From Bosea sp. AS-1 (GTDB lineage Bacteria; Pseudomonadota; Alphaproteobacteria; Rhizobiales; Beijerinckiaceae): DNA of 64,000 bases. Location: assembly GCF_002220095.1 (NCBI RefSeq), contig NZ_CP022372.1:3320501-3384500 (forward strand), written 5' to 3'. The translations under genes and the position numbers were made by a program. The notes under the pieces are model-generated. The model worked only from the letters and a program-made list of their open reading frames with translations, searched no databases and was not told the DNA's origin. Each line of letters begins with the position of its first letter. The stretch's first letter is position 1. Shown one piece after another: positions 29,319-39,270 of this stretch.

Positions 29319-29575
29319 CGGATGCTCCTGTGGTTGCGCCGCTTCTAGAGCATCTTGCGCAATGGTGGGAACTGTCCGTGGCAGCGCACTGGCCCGGCCT
29401 CACGAGGGGCCATGGACGCTCCATTTCCTCCGCCCAGGAGAGTTTGAAGACCGCGCCAGGTTCTACTTCATGTAATATTTCAATATTTATCGATCTTCCA
29501 CACGCATCCTTGCGACGCACCATGCAACGTCATAGTGCAAATTACCGATGCACTGGATCAGATCCCGATAATTTT

Positions 29576-29809
29576 ATGATAATTGCAGGCATTTTATTTC
29601 TGCTCGGGATTCTGATCGGCCTGTCCTACGGCTATCCGGCTATCGTCGTCGCCAGCGCAGCGCTGACGGTCTTCTTCTTCCCACTGTGGTTGATCCGCGG
29701 CGAACTCGGCCTCTTCAGCATCTTCGTCTGGGTCGGCTATCTGCTGGCGCTGCAGAGCGGTTTCCTGCTCGGCGGCTACCTGGCGACGCCGGACGACGAG
29801 GACGAGTGA
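29576..29809 (+). CDS. Small membrane protein (77 aa), hypothetical
   Basis: It begins MIIAGILFLLGILIGLSYGY and has about three hydrophobic segments, ending in acidic LATPDDEDE. The ATG lies in an AT-rich patch (29470-29590) that stands out from the surroundings. No family is recognised. Composition and hydrophobic periodicity support a real membrane protein. Its stop abuts the stop of the convergent small gene. Confidence 0.6.
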   Translation: MIIAGILFLLGILIGLSYGYPAIVVASAALTVFFFPLWLIRGELGLFSIFVWVGYLLALQSGFLLGGYLATPDDEDE

Positions 29810-29935
29810 TCACCAGAACCAGATCGGCCGACCCGCATAGAGGCACAGACCGGTCCACCAGGCGATGGTGAGCGCGCACCAGAACAGGACAGCGGCGAGA
29901 GAGGGGCGACGAGGAGCGGACATTTTCTGGAACAT
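29810..29935 (-). CDS. Very small membrane protein (41 aa), hypothetical
   Basis: It begins MFQKMSAPRRPSLAAVLFW and has one transmembrane helix continuing to WTGLCLYAGRPIWFW. The stop codon directly abuts that of the convergent gene (TGA then TCA). An in-frame upstream start exists at 29992. No family is recognised. The basic N-terminus then helix fits a membrane peptide. Confidence 0.45.
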   Translation of the reverse strand: MFQKMSAPRRPSLAAVLFWCALTIAWWTGLCLYAGRPIWFW

Positions 29936-29951
29936 GCTTGTTTCCCGATGA

Positions 29952-31400
<1,449 letters not shown>

Positions 31401-31438
31401 TCAGGCTGGATCGTCCTGGGACCCTCACGCTGCCGCGT

Positions 31439-32089
31439 TCACCAGCGCGGCAGCAGGTTCGTCGCACGGGACCAGCCCCAGGTGCTCGCGGCCTGCACGC
31501 TGTCGGCAGCGCCTGAGACGACATCCACCACCTTCGTCGCCGGTTGGGCCACCAGGCGGTTCCAGGCGTCGTCGCGGGACGCCTCGGCGGCCGGCAGCGC
31601 TTCCAGAGCCGTCGCGGCGGCCGGAGGCAGGATGACGAGCGGCCCGGCTGCCACATCCGTGCGGACAGGGGCACTGCGCCGCACCGACGAAGCAACGGCT
31701 CCCTCGCCTGCTCTCGGCTTCCCCCCCGCCACCACCACGCGCTGTGCCGGCGGCATCCAGGCGCTGCCTTCCGGCCAGTTCAGCGACATCGGCATCACCA
31801 GAGCCGCCGGCACCGCGGCCGGGTTCGCCGAGACAACCTCATCTCCGCTGATCGCCGGTCCGCCCAGCCGATCGACGATCTTGCCGTCCTGCAGCAACGC
31901 CGGCGCCGTCATGGTCGGCGGCTCGGCGGCGGCGCGGGCAACCCCGTGCCCCACCGGCGCGCCGGACAGCAGGGCCGGCAAGGTCGCGATCAGAGTGGCA
32001 GCCGTCGCCACGCCCAGAGACAGCAGGAGATGCTGGCCGAGCCGCTTTGCCATGGCTGCGGGCCGCGGGGGATAGCGGTTGCTGGACAT
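31439..32089 (-). CDS. Membrane-anchored hypothetical protein
   Basis: A 216-aa protein with a short basic N-terminus (MSSNRYPPRPAAMAKRLGQ), one membrane helix or uncleaved signal (LLLSLGVATAATLIATLPALL, near 20-40) and a Pro/Ala-rich mature part. No domain is recognised. The mature part is low in charge and probably extended in the periplasm. It converges with eno and is divergent from the EamA transporter. Confidence 0.55.
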   Translation of the reverse strand: MSSNRYPPRPAAMAKRLGQHLLLSLGVATAATLIATLPALLSGAPVGHGVARAAAEPPTMTAPALLQDGKIVDRLGGPAISGDEVVSANPAAVPAALVMPMSLNWPEGSAWMPPAQRVVVAGGKPRAGEGAVASSVRRSAPVRTDVAAGPLVILPPAAATALEALPAAEASRDDAWNRLVAQPATKVVDVVSGAADSVQAASTWGWSRATNLLPRW

Positions 32090-32257
32090 CGCTCTCGCTC
32101 CGGATCGTTCAAGCCCCTTCAGGATTGGGAGGAAGCCCCGGCCTTCGGGCGTCAGAAGGGCTGAAAGGCGGCGCAAATGCGGTTCGCCCTTTCAGGCGCG
32201 GGTGCCATGCACCATGGCACGTAACGGCAGCGCAGCAATCCGCGTTATGTCATCGGT

Positions 32258-33247
32258 ATGGATCAGCGCGTCGACCACCCTGTCATGACGACGGAGAAGG
32301 AGCGCCGCCGGCGCCGGCTGGCAGTCGCCGGCATGCTGCTCAGCGTGCTGATCTTCGGCTCGAACTTCGTCATCAGCCGCCACGCGGTGCTCAACGGCAT
32401 CGGCGCGCATGACTTGCTGGCGCTGCGCTTCGCGACGGCAGGGCTTTTGCTGCTGCCGCTCTTCCTGCGCGCCGGCGGCTTTGCCAATTGCGGCGGCGTC
32501 GGCTGGAACCACGGCTTCTGGCTCGCCGTGACGAGCGGCTTCCCGATGACCTTCCTGATGCTCACCGGCCTGACGATGGCGCCGGCCGCCCATGGTGCCA
32601 CGATCGGCCCCGGCACGGTGACCGTGATCGGCATCATCGGCAGCGTCGTGCTGTTCGGCGCGCGGCTGTCGGCCCCGCTGGTGGTCGGCATCATCGGCGT
32701 GATCTGCGGCCTGGGTTTCCTCGCCTTCGCCGGCAGCGGCGGCGCCGGGGCGGAGACCCTGCGAGGCGACCTCTGCTTTCTGGGCGTCGGGTTGCTCTGG
32801 GGCTTCTACCCGCTCCTGATCCAGCTCTGGAAGGTCAATGGCCTCAGGGGCGCAGTCATCGTGTCGGTTCTGTCGCTCGCCTATCTGCCGTTCTATTTCC
32901 TATTTTTCTTCCGCGGCTTCGACATCGCGCCCTGGTGGGTGCTGGTCCTGCACGCGATCTATCAGGGCGTCGTCAACGTCATCCTGGGCTTGTGGCTCTG
33001 GGGCTGGGCCGCGCATGTGCTGGGTGCGGCCGTCGTCGGCCGCTTTCCACCGCTGATCCCAGTCACCGGCACGACGCTCGCCATCCCGGCGCTCGGCGAG
33101 ATCCCCGGCCCGCTTCAGCTCGCCGGCTTCGGCCTGATCATCAGCGGGCTGTTCGTAGCGTCATGGCGCCGGCCGGCGCGCCAGGCCGAGCAGGCTGGCG
33201 TTCCAGCAGACCGAGACCATCAGCCCCATGAGCAACGCAATTCCTGA
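32258..33247 (+). CDS. EamA/DMT-superfamily transporter
   Basis: A 329-aa ten-helix drug/metabolite transporter with two EamA repeats. The first begins MLLSVLIFGSNFVISRHAV and contains LLALRFATAGLLLLPLFL; the second begins DLCFLGVGLLWGFYPLLIQ and has VGRFPPLIPVTGTTLAIPALGEIP. Substrate unknown; family members export amino acids or metabolites. An in-frame ATG at 32285 is an alternative start. The 3' end overlaps the convergent membrane-protein gene by about 87 bases. Confidence 0.85.
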   Translation: MDQRVDHPVMTTEKERRRRRLAVAGMLLSVLIFGSNFVISRHAVLNGIGAHDLLALRFATAGLLLLPLFLRAGGFANCGGVGWNHGFWLAVTSGFPMTFLMLTGLTMAPAAHGATIGPGTVTVIGIIGSVVLFGARLSAPLVVGIIGVICGLGFLAFAGSGGAGAETLRGDLCFLGVGLLWGFYPLLIQLWKVNGLRGAVIVSVLSLAYLPFYFLFFFRGFDIAPWWVLVLHAIYQGVVNVILGLWLWGWAAHVLGAAVVGRFPPLIPVTGTTLAIPALGEIPGPLQLAGFGLIISGLFVASWRRPARQAEQAGVPADRDHQPHEQRNS

Positions 33248-33946
33248 ACCGAGTGGCACCGCCGCGAAATAGAGCGCCGCCAAGCCGAGACCGACTCCCA
33301 GCAGACCGAGCGCGCCGTTGCCGATCAGGGCGGCGGTTGCGGGGCCGCCGATGCGCGGCTGCAGGATCAGCACGAGGCTCGACAGCACCAACGGCACGCC
33401 GGCGAGAATGCCCGACCAGTTCGCACCGACATGATGGCTCGCGACGGTGACGCCGCCGACGAGGCCGGCGACGCAGGCTGCCCGCAGCGGTATAGCGAAC
33501 CAGGCCCGGCGCGGTGGCGCGACTGGCCGCACCGCCAGATAGGACCGCACGGCATAGTGGATGGCCGCGAGCGCGGCAACGGCGAGCACCGTCAGAGGCA
33601 GCGCCGCCAGCCCCAGGCTGCGGACGCCAAGCATCGTGGCGACCCAGGCAGCGAGCGCAGCGGCGAGGCAGGGCAGCGTCGCGAAGCGCTGTGCGGCGAA
33701 GACATAGACGAGCACGAAGCCGGCATTGGCGACGTTGGCATTCATCGTGCCGCGCGCGCTTTCGGCCAGGAAGGCCGGCTCGTGCTCCAGCGACAGGAAG
33801 AACAGGACGGGGCCGAGCGAAATCGGCAGGGTCGCGATCATCGCCGCGATCTTCGGCCCGCTCCGCTCGGCAAGCAGCGAACAGGTGACCACCACCGCGG
33901 CCGCGATCGCCATCTTGAGCAGCAGGCCGGGGTCGAGCGCCGTCAC
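33161..33946 (-). CDS. Integral membrane protein, hypothetical
   Basis: A 261-aa hydrophobic protein with about seven helices. The N-terminal part is [23 protein letters not shown], and the [14 protein letters not shown] motif recurs in relatives whose function is unknown. It starts at a GTG overlapping the tgt stop (GTGA), so it is translated after tgt. Its 3' end overlaps the EamA gene antisense. Confidence 0.72.
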   Translation of the reverse strand: MTALDPGLLLKMAIAAAVVVTCSLLAERSGPKIAAMIATLPISLGPVLFFLSLEHEPAFLAESARGTMNANVANAGFVLVYVFAAQRFATLPCLAAALAAWVATMLGVRSLGLAALPLTVLAVAALAAIHYAVRSYLAVRPVAPPRRAWFAIPLRAACVAGLVGGVTVASHHVGANWSGILAGVPLVLSSLVLILQPRIGGPATAALIGNGALGLLGVGLGLAALYFAAVPLGSGIALLMGLMVSVCWNASLLGLARRPAP

Positions 33947-35118
33947 GCGGGGGCGCCTCCATCCTCGCCCCGGGCCCAGCCCTCCCTCGTCTCGGCGATG
34001 AAGTCGGCGAGGCGTCCGGCGGCGATGGCAGCGCGCAGGCCGGCCATCAGGTCCTGGTAATAGGCGAGATTGACCCAGGTCAGCAGCATCTTGCCGAGCA
34101 TCTCCTCGGCCTTGACCAGATGGTGGAGATAGGCGCGCGACCAGCTATTCGCCGCCGGGCAGGAGGATTGCTCGTCGATCGGGCGCGGGTCCTCGGCATG
34201 CTTGGCATTCTTCAGGTTCATCCGGCCGAAGCGGGTGAAGATCTGGCCGTGGCGCCCGGCCCGCGTCGGCATCACGCAGTCGAACATGTCGATGCCGCGC
34301 GCCACCGACTGGATGATATCGTCCGGCGTGCCGACGCCCATCAGGTAGCGCGGCTTCTCCTGCGGCAGATGCGGCTCGACCGCCTCGATCATCGCCAGCA
34401 TGATCTCCTGTGGCTCGCCGACCGCAAGCCCGCCGACGGCGTAGCCCTTCAGGTCCATCGCAGCGAGCGCCTGCGCGCTCTCGACCCGCAGACGCGGTAC
34501 CGCCCCGCCCTGGACGATGCCGAACAGTGCCCGGCCGGGATGGTGGCCGAAAGCCGCCTTGCAGCGCTCGGCCCAGCGCAGCGAGAGCTGCATCGCCTTC
34601 TCGGCGACCTTGTCCTCGCAGGGCAGCGCGACGCATTCGTCGAGCTGCATGACGATGTCGGAGCCGAGAAGGTTCTGGATCTCGACCGAACGCTCGGGGC
34701 TGAGCACATGCTTCGAGCCGTCGATATGCGACTGAAAGGTCACGCCTTCCTCGGTCAGCTTCCTCAGCTGCGACAGCGACATCACCTGGAAGCCGCCGGA
34801 ATCCGTCAGGATCGGGTGCGGCCAGTTCATGAACTTGTGCAGCCCGCCGAGCCTGGCGACACGCTCGGCGCCGGGGCGCAGCATCAGGTGATAGGTATTG
34901 CCGAGCACGACATCGGCGCCGAGCGCCCTCACCTGCTCGGGATACATGCCCTTCACGGTCGCGGCCGTGCCGACCGGCATGAAGGCCGGCGTACGGATGA
35001 CACCGCGCGGCATGCTGATCGCGCCGGTGCGCGCAGCGCCGTCGCGGGCCGCGACATGGAAAGTGAAATCGGGAGTCGCGGCGATGTCGGGCTGCGCGGG
35101 CTGAAGCGATGCGGTCAT
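33943..35118 (-). CDS. tgt: tRNA-guanine transglycosylase
   Basis: This 391-aa TIM-barrel enzyme exchanges guanine-34 for preQ1 in tRNAs with GUN anticodons, the step after QueF. Key motifs are [14 protein letters not shown] with the general-base Asp near residue 102, [15 protein letters not shown], and [14 protein letters not shown] with the nucleophile Asp near residue 280. The structural zinc site is incomplete: where E. coli has CxCxxC the protein reads [16 protein letters not shown], keeping one of three Cys plus the His. The enzyme is otherwise full length. Its partner QueF is encoded 5 kb away. Confidence 0.95.
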   Translation of the reverse strand: MTASLQPAQPDIAATPDFTFHVAARDGAARTGAISMPRGVIRTPAFMPVGTAATVKGMYPEQVRALGADVVLGNTYHLMLRPGAERVARLGGLHKFMNWPHPILTDSGGFQVMSLSQLRKLTEEGVTFQSHIDGSKHVLSPERSVEIQNLLGSDIVMQLDECVALPCEDKVAEKAMQLSLRWAERCKAAFGHHPGRALFGIVQGGAVPRLRVESAQALAAMDLKGYAVGGLAVGEPQEIMLAMIEAVEPHLPQEKPRYLMGVGTPDDIIQSVARGIDMFDCVMPTRAGRHGQIFTRFGRMNLKNAKHAEDPRPIDEQSSCPAANSWSRAYLHHLVKAEEMLGKMLLTWVNLAYYQDLMAGLRAAIAAGRLADFIAETREGWARGEDGGAPA

Positions 35119-35204
35119 GCCCTGCGAGGTAGAGCAGCGCGCGCCTTTAGGGAAGAGGCGCGCGCGGGAGGCGGGTCATGCAGCGCTTTCGGCACCACAT
35201 GCGG

Positions 35205-35315
35205 GTCATCCCGGGCGACAGAAGGGAGACCCGGGATACATGCCTGAGCGTTTCCGGCAAAGTTTCAGGCATGGATCCCGGATCGGCGCCGCTGGCGCGG
35301 CTTGTCCGGGATGAC
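35205..35315. repeat. Nested palindromic intergenic repeat (REP/RPE-like)
   Basis: Outer arms GTCATCCCGGG at 35205 and TCCGGGATGAC ending at 35315 enclose a second hairpin. In the inner hairpin 35231-35246 pairs with 35266-35281 in 15 of 16 positions (CCGGGATACATGCCTG with CAGGCATGGATCCCGG). Such GTCATCCCGGG palindromes are widely dispersed between genes in Hyphomicrobiales. It separates the promoter side of tgt from the 3' end of the arsC-like gene. Confidence 0.75.
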
Positions 35316-35341
35316 TCGCGCTCTTTGACTTTACGCGCGCG

Positions 35342-35698
35342 CTACTTTCCCGCGAGCGCGGCTTCGTAGATCTCCGGCTTGAAGCCGACGATGGTCTTGC
35401 CCTTGCCCAGATCGAGCACCGGGCGCTTGATCATCGAGGGCTGAGCCAGCATCAGCGCGATCGCCTTCCCGGCATCGAGCCCCTGCTTCTGCGCGTCGGG
35501 TAGCGCGCGGAAAGTGGTGCCGGCGCGGTTCAGCACCGTCTCCCAGCCATGCTCCCCGACCCAGCGCTCGAGCGAGGCCTTGTCGATCCCGCTTGCCTTG
35601 TAGTCGTGGAACGCATAGGCCGCGCCGTGGCTGTCGAGCCAGTTGCGCGCCTTCTTCACCGTGTCGCAGTTCTTGATGCCATAGATCGTCGTAGCCAC
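35342..35698 (-). CDS. ArsC/Spx-family protein (YffB-like)
   Basis: A 118-aa thioredoxin-fold protein of the arsenate reductase ArsC/Spx/MgsR superfamily. The single active-site Cys is in YGIKNCDTVKKARNWL near residue 11, and KRPVLDLGKGKTIVGFKPE matches the C-terminal half. The sequence is closest to YffB, which is thought to be a glutathione-dependent thiol reductase and does not confer arsenate resistance. It lies 12 bases downstream of a glutathione transferase gene, which fits a thiol-redox context. Confidence 0.85.
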   Translation of the reverse strand: MATTIYGIKNCDTVKKARNWLDSHGAAYAFHDYKASGIDKASLERWVGEHGWETVLNRAGTTFRALPDAQKQGLDAGKAIALMLAQPSMIKRPVLDLGKGKTIVGFKPEIYEAALAGK

Positions 35699-35710
35699 GC
35701 CGGTCGCTCC

Positions 35711-36418
35711 TCAGGCCGGGCGCTTCGGGATGTCGAGGCCGCGCTGCACGGCAGGACGCGACAGGCAGCGCTCCAGCCAGATCGGCACATGCGTCAGGCT
35801 GGCATAGTCGACGAGCTCGCCCGCGCCGTAGAAGCCGACGAGGTTGCGCACCCAGCCGAGGATCGCGATATCGGCGATGGTGAATTCATCGCCCATGATC
35901 CAGGTGCGGTTCACCAGCCGATCTTCCAGCACCCCCAGAAGGCGCTTGCTCTCATTGGCGTAGCGGTCGCGCGGGCGCTTGTCCTCGTATTCGCGGCCAG
36001 CGAATTTGTGGAAGAAGCCGAGCTGGCCGAACATCGGGCCGATGGCCGCCATCTGGAAGAACACCCACTGAATGGTCTCGTAGCGCAGGCCGGCATCCTT
36101 CGGCAGGAGCTTGCCGGTCTTCTCGGCGAGATAGAGCAGGATCGCGCCCGATTCCCACAGTCCAAGCGGCTTTCCATCGGGGCCGTTGGGGTCGATGATC
36201 GCCGGGATCTTGCCGTTCGGATTGAGCGACAGGAATTCCGGGCCCCAGGTCTCGTTCTTGCCGATGTCGATGGCATGCGGCTCATAGGGCAGCCCCAGCT
36301 CCTCCAGCGCGATCGAGACCTTCACGCCGTTCGGTGTCGGCAACGAATAGAGCTGGATGCGGTCGGGATGGCTGGCGGGCCAGCGCTTGGTGATCGGAAA
36401 TGCGGAGAGATCGGCCAT
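35711..36418 (-). CDS. Glutathione S-transferase, Nu/YfcG-like
   Basis: A 235-aa glutathione transferase with an N-terminal thioredoxin-like domain (IQLYSLPTPNGVKVSIALEELGL, then NPNGKIPAIIDP and LWESGAILLYLAEKTG) and a helical C-terminal domain. The TPNG motif with an N-terminal extension fits the Nu class (YfcG, YghU), which shows disulfide-bond reductase activity. The ATG at 36418 was chosen by similarity. It is co-directional with the YffB-like gene downstream. Confidence 0.88.
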   Translation of the reverse strand: MADLSAFPITKRWPASHPDRIQLYSLPTPNGVKVSIALEELGLPYEPHAIDIGKNETWGPEFLSLNPNGKIPAIIDPNGPDGKPLGLWESGAILLYLAEKTGKLLPKDAGLRYETIQWVFFQMAAIGPMFGQLGFFHKFAGREYEDKRPRDRYANESKRLLGVLEDRLVNRTWIMGDEFTIADIAILGWVRNLVGFYGAGELVDYASLTHVPIWLERCLSRPAVQRGLDIPKRPA

Positions 36419-36532
36419 GAGGGGCTCCGGTTGAATCGGGCGAGCTTCGGAGGCGAACGATAGAGCCCGGCGCGCCCAAGGCAACGGGGCAGCCGCACCA
36501 GCGCCGCAAAGCGGGTTTGCGGCGCTGCATGA

Positions 36533-37093
36533 TCAGGGATTGGCCAAGGGCCAGCGGCCGAGGATTTCATAAGGCTGGCGCGGAACGCTCCTGATCAGGG
36601 CGAAGTCCGCCACGCGCCAGCTCAACGGCCGCACGTGAAACGCCTTGGTCCGGAAGCGGTCGTAGAGCAGCGTGAGATGGGGGTTGCAGCGCGAGCGCCT
36701 GCCGCGAAAGCCGCCCAACCTCAGATCCCGATCGAGCGTGTCGTGAAGCCGGTAGGCTCCGATCACGCCGTCCTGGCCCGTGATGACGAGCGCCGGGGTG
36801 TCGGCCGCCTGGGCAAAGGTCGCGACCTCGTCGAACCTCAACTTGAAGGCATTCTGCCTGAGGCGCCCGGCCACGTTATGCATCAAGGCAAGCTCGTGGG
36901 AATCGGGCTCCCTGGGCTCGGGCCAGCCCCAGAGCGTGACATGGTATTTGCCGGCGCCACGCGGCCGGCCGGACAGATCGAACCATTTGCGCAGCACGCG
37001 CGCGATGCGATCGGCCTCCGCTGCGGCCGCGGGATTGGGCAACAACGCGAAGAAGTAGTTCGCCGTCTTGGGAAGCCAGACACTCCGTTCCAT
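36533..37093 (-). CDS. 2'-5' RNA ligase-like 2H phosphoesterase under an SOS-type promoter
   Basis: A 186-aa 2H-superfamily protein with both catalytic motifs: KYHVTLWGW near residue 50 and NPHLTLLYD near residue 138. Members (LigT, cyclic phosphodiesterases) act on 2',3'-cyclic or 2'-5' RNA ends. A strong AAGGAGG ribosome binding site precedes the ATG. The promoter carries a GTTC-N7-GTTC LexA box in its spacer, so the gene is predicted to be induced by DNA damage, which I do not recall for this family. A terminator isolates it from the SMR gene upstream. Confidence 0.85.
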   Translation of the reverse strand: MERSVWLPKTANYFFALLPNPAAAAEADRIARVLRKWFDLSGRPRGAGKYHVTLWGWPEPREPDSHELALMHNVAGRLRQNAFKLRFDEVATFAQAADTPALVITGQDGVIGAYRLHDTLDRDLRLGGFRGRRSRCNPHLTLLYDRFRTKAFHVRPLSWRVADFALIRSVPRQPYEILGRWPLANP

Positions 37094-37127
37094 GGTCGCC
37101 TCCTTCGAAAGGATGGTCGAAGGAGAA

Positions 37128-37156
37128 ACATAGAACAAATCATGAACATACGTAAA
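37128..37156 (-). promoter_or_regulatory. Promoter with LexA (SOS) box
   Basis: On the minus strand TTTACG (37151-37156) and CTATGT (37128-37133) are separated by 17 bases. Inside lies GTTCATGATTTGTTC (37133-37147), a perfect GTTC-N7-GTTC alphaproteobacterial LexA box. Its position between and over the core elements is that of a repressor site. The downstream ATG is 35 bases from the -10. Confidence 0.8.
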
Positions 37157-37159
37157 CGT

Positions 37160-37192
37160 AAATCTGCCTCCCGCGCAGCACGCGCGGGAGGC
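37160..37192 (-). terminator. Terminator of the gst-SMR unit
   Basis: A perfect 11-bp stem (GCCTCCCGCGC with GCGCGGGAGGC, 37166-37192) with a 5-base loop, followed on the minus strand by AGATTTACG. The T-run is short. It lies just after the SMR stop and just before the SOS promoter. Confidence 0.65.
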
Positions 37193-37202
37193 CATGGCTC
37201 TC

Positions 37203-37532
37203 TCAGGCCGGCGCCGCCTTGAGCAGGACGATGCCCAGCACCACCAGTATAACGCCACCTATGCGGGCGAGGCTCAGGCTCTCGCCGAAGAGCAGGATGC
37301 CGAGCAGCACCGTCCCGGCCGCACCGATGCCGGTCCAGACCGCATAGGCGCTGCCGACGGGCAGCACCGCCAGCACCCGCCCGAGCAGATAGACGAAAGC
37401 CGCGAGCAGGATGAGCGAAACGAGGCTCCAGCCCAGCCGCGTATAGCCCTCGGCATATTTCATCGAGACCGCCCAGGCGACGTCGAGCAAGCCCGACACC
37501 ACCAGGAGCAGCCACGCGGTCCCCTGGCTCAT
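37203..37532 (-). CDS. SMR-family small exporter (SugE/Gdx-like)
   Basis: A 109-aa four-helix small multidrug resistance protein. The second half carries the Gdx/SugE signature LPVGSAYAVWTGIGAAGTVLL, and the first helix reads WLLLVVSGLLDVAWAVSMKYAEG. Gdx proteins export guanidinium using an essential Glu in helix 1; here that place is Asp (GLLDVAW). Activity could be altered, or it may work in a heterodimer, but no partner gene is adjacent. It follows a glutathione transferase gene after 7 bases. Confidence 0.85.
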   Translation of the reverse strand: MSQGTAWLLLVVSGLLDVAWAVSMKYAEGYTRLGWSLVSLILLAAFVYLLGRVLAVLPVGSAYAVWTGIGAAGTVLLGILLFGESLSLARIGGVILVVLGIVLLKAAPA

Positions 37533-37539
37533 GGCAGCC

Positions 37540-38166
37540 TCACGCCGCGACCTTCAGCCCCTCGGCCTGCATCGCCGCGCGCACGGCCGGGCGGGCAGCG
37601 ATCCGGGCGAGATAATCGCGCAGATGCGGAAAGGCGGAGAGATCGACCTTGGTGAAGGCCGCCCAGCTCACGATGGTGAAGAGATAGGCATCCGCGACGG
37701 TGAAATCCGTGCCGAGCAGGAAGGGGCCGTTCGCCGCCAGATGCGTCTCGACATAGGCCAGCCGCTCGGCGATGCGGCCACGCGCGACGTCCTGCGCCTG
37801 CGCGCCGTATTCCGGGTGGAACAGCCAGGGGCTGAAGCTCTTGTGCAGCTCGGTCGCGATGAAGTTCAACCAGCTCTGCAGCACCAGGCGCTCGCGCGTG
37901 CCGGCCGCGGGAGCAAGACCGCTCTCAGGCTTCAGATCGGCGAGATACTGGACGATGACGGCACCTTCGGTCAGCAGCGTGCCGTCATCGAGCTCCAGGG
38001 CCGGGACATAGGCGTTGGGATTGATGGCGGTGTAATCCCGGCCCGTCTCGGTGAGATGGGGCGTCTTGCGGATGTCGACGCGCTCGATCTCGAGCGGGAT
38101 GCCGGCCTCACGCGCCACGATATGGGGCGAGAGCGAGCAGGTGGCGGGGGCGTAGTAGAGCTTCAT
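37540..38166 (-). CDS. gstA: Glutathione S-transferase, beta class (GstA-like)
   Basis: A 208-aa beta-class glutathione transferase. The N-terminal MKLYYAPATCSLSPHIVARE carries the beta-class catalytic Cys10, followed by NPNAYVPALELDDG and LTEGAVIVQYLADLKP. It conjugates or binds electrophiles and is stress-linked in proteobacteria. It is the first gene of a unit with the SMR exporter and is divergent from a LysR regulator, which likely controls it. Confidence 0.92.
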   Translation of the reverse strand: MKLYYAPATCSLSPHIVAREAGIPLEIERVDIRKTPHLTETGRDYTAINPNAYVPALELDDGTLLTEGAVIVQYLADLKPESGLAPAAGTRERLVLQSWLNFIATELHKSFSPWLFHPEYGAQAQDVARGRIAERLAYVETHLAANGPFLLGTDFTVADAYLFTIVSWAAFTKVDLSAFPHLRDYLARIAARPAVRAAMQAEGLKVAA

Positions 38167-38229
38167 CGGTCGTCCTTTCGAAATCCGCTTGGGGCGAATG
38201 ACGACAAGCTAGGCCCGGCAGCCTGACAA

Positions 38230-38271
38230 TGCCCGTTGGCATATCGCCAGCCGCGCTTGCATGATCGCAAG
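38230..38271. promoter_or_regulatory. Likely LysR-regulator operators between gstA and lysR
   Basis: Two inverted repeats lie in the divergent spacer: TGCC-CGTT-GGCA at 38230-38241 and CTTGC-ATGATC-GCAAG at 38256-38271. The second contains the T-N11-A pattern of LysR boxes. The next base after the spacer is about 25 bases from the LysR ATG. Confidence 0.6.
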
Positions 38272-38295
38272 CCGATCATCTGCTAGAGCCGAGCC

Positions 38296-39228
38296 ATGGA
38301 CGACTGGAACGCGCTTCGCCTCATCCTCGCCGTGCAACGCACCGGCAGCCTCACCGCCGCGGCATTGCAGCTCGGCATCGACCATTCGACCGCCTTCCGG
38401 CGATTGAAGGCGCTGGAGAGCCAGCTTGCCGTCAGGTTGTTCGAGCGCCTGCCCGCCGGCCACTACCAGTCGACCGAGGCCGGGGCGCGGATGGCGGCGG
38501 CGGCCGAGCGGATGGAGGCGGAGGCGCATGCGCTCGACCGCGACATCACCGGGCGCGACCACCGCCTCAGCGGGCGCTTGCGCGTCACCTCCTCGGAGAC
38601 GCTGGCCCACAGCCGGCTGACCGGACACCTTGCGGCCTTCCGGCAGACGCAACCCGGCATCGTCGTCGAGCTCGTGATCGACAACCGTGTGCTCAGCCTA
38701 TCACGGCGCGAAGCCGATATCGCGCTCAGACCGATCCGCCCGCGCGAGGGCGATCTCTGGGGCCGCAAGCTTGCCGGCATCGCCTGGGCCTTCTATGGCG
38801 CTCCGGGCCATCTCGCGGCCCATGGCGCTCCGACCGACGAGACAGAGGCGCTGCGGCGTTTGCCCGTGATCGGCTGGGAGGAAGAGGCTGCCGGCATCCG
38901 CGCCGCCGAGTGGCTGGCGCGGAGCGTGCCATCCGAAGCGATCGTCTACCGGACGAACAGCCTGGTGAACCAGCTCATCGCGGCCAAGGCCGGCATGGGG
39001 CTGGCGCTCCTGCCCTGCTATCTCGGCGACGGCGACAATGGGCTCGTACGCGCCCTGCCCGGCCCGGTCGCCGATCTGGAAGGCGAGCTCTGGATCGTCA
39101 CCCATGCCGACCTCAAGGCGACGGCTCGCGTGCGGGCCTTCTTCGAACTCGTCGGTGGCGGGCTGGCGCAGGAGCGCGACCTGTTCGAAGGCCGCAAGCC
39201 GATGGACAAAGAAATCCCGGCTCCTTGA
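38296..39228 (+). CDS. LysR-family transcriptional regulator
   Basis: A 310-aa regulator with an N-terminal winged HTH (residues 5-65, GSLTAAALQLGIDHSTAFRRLKALE split over two helices) and a periplasmic-binding-like effector domain beginning near LSGRLRVTSSET. The HTH has HSTAFRR where most LysR proteins have PSAVSRQ-like sequence, as in the GcvA/DsdC-like branch. It is divergent from gstA, with a LysR-type box between, so it probably controls the gstA-SMR unit. Effector unknown. Confidence 0.9.
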   Translation: MDDWNALRLILAVQRTGSLTAAALQLGIDHSTAFRRLKALESQLAVRLFERLPAGHYQSTEAGARMAAAAERMEAEAHALDRDITGRDHRLSGRLRVTSSETLAHSRLTGHLAAFRQTQPGIVVELVIDNRVLSLSRREADIALRPIRPREGDLWGRKLAGIAWAFYGAPGHLAAHGAPTDETEALRRLPVIGWEEEAAGIRAAEWLARSVPSEAIVYRTNSLVNQLIAAKAGMGLALLPCYLGDGDNGLVRALPGPVADLEGELWIVTHADLKATARVRAFFELVGGGLAQERDLFEGRKPMDKEIPAP

Positions 39229-39270
39229 GACTGCCGCGCCGCCGGGTGCTTCAATCTGGAACGTGACTAC

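Noticed and set aside
29319..29575. preQ1 riboswitch before queF
   Set aside because: No short C-rich hairpin with the A-rich tail of preQ1-I, and no recognisable preQ1-II pattern.
31430..31455. Terminator for eno (CTGCCGC with GCGGCAG)
   Set aside because: No T-run follows, and it lies partly in the coding end of the convergent gene.
37533..37539. Guanidine riboswitch for the SMR exporter
   Set aside because: Only 7 bases separate it from the upstream gstA gene.
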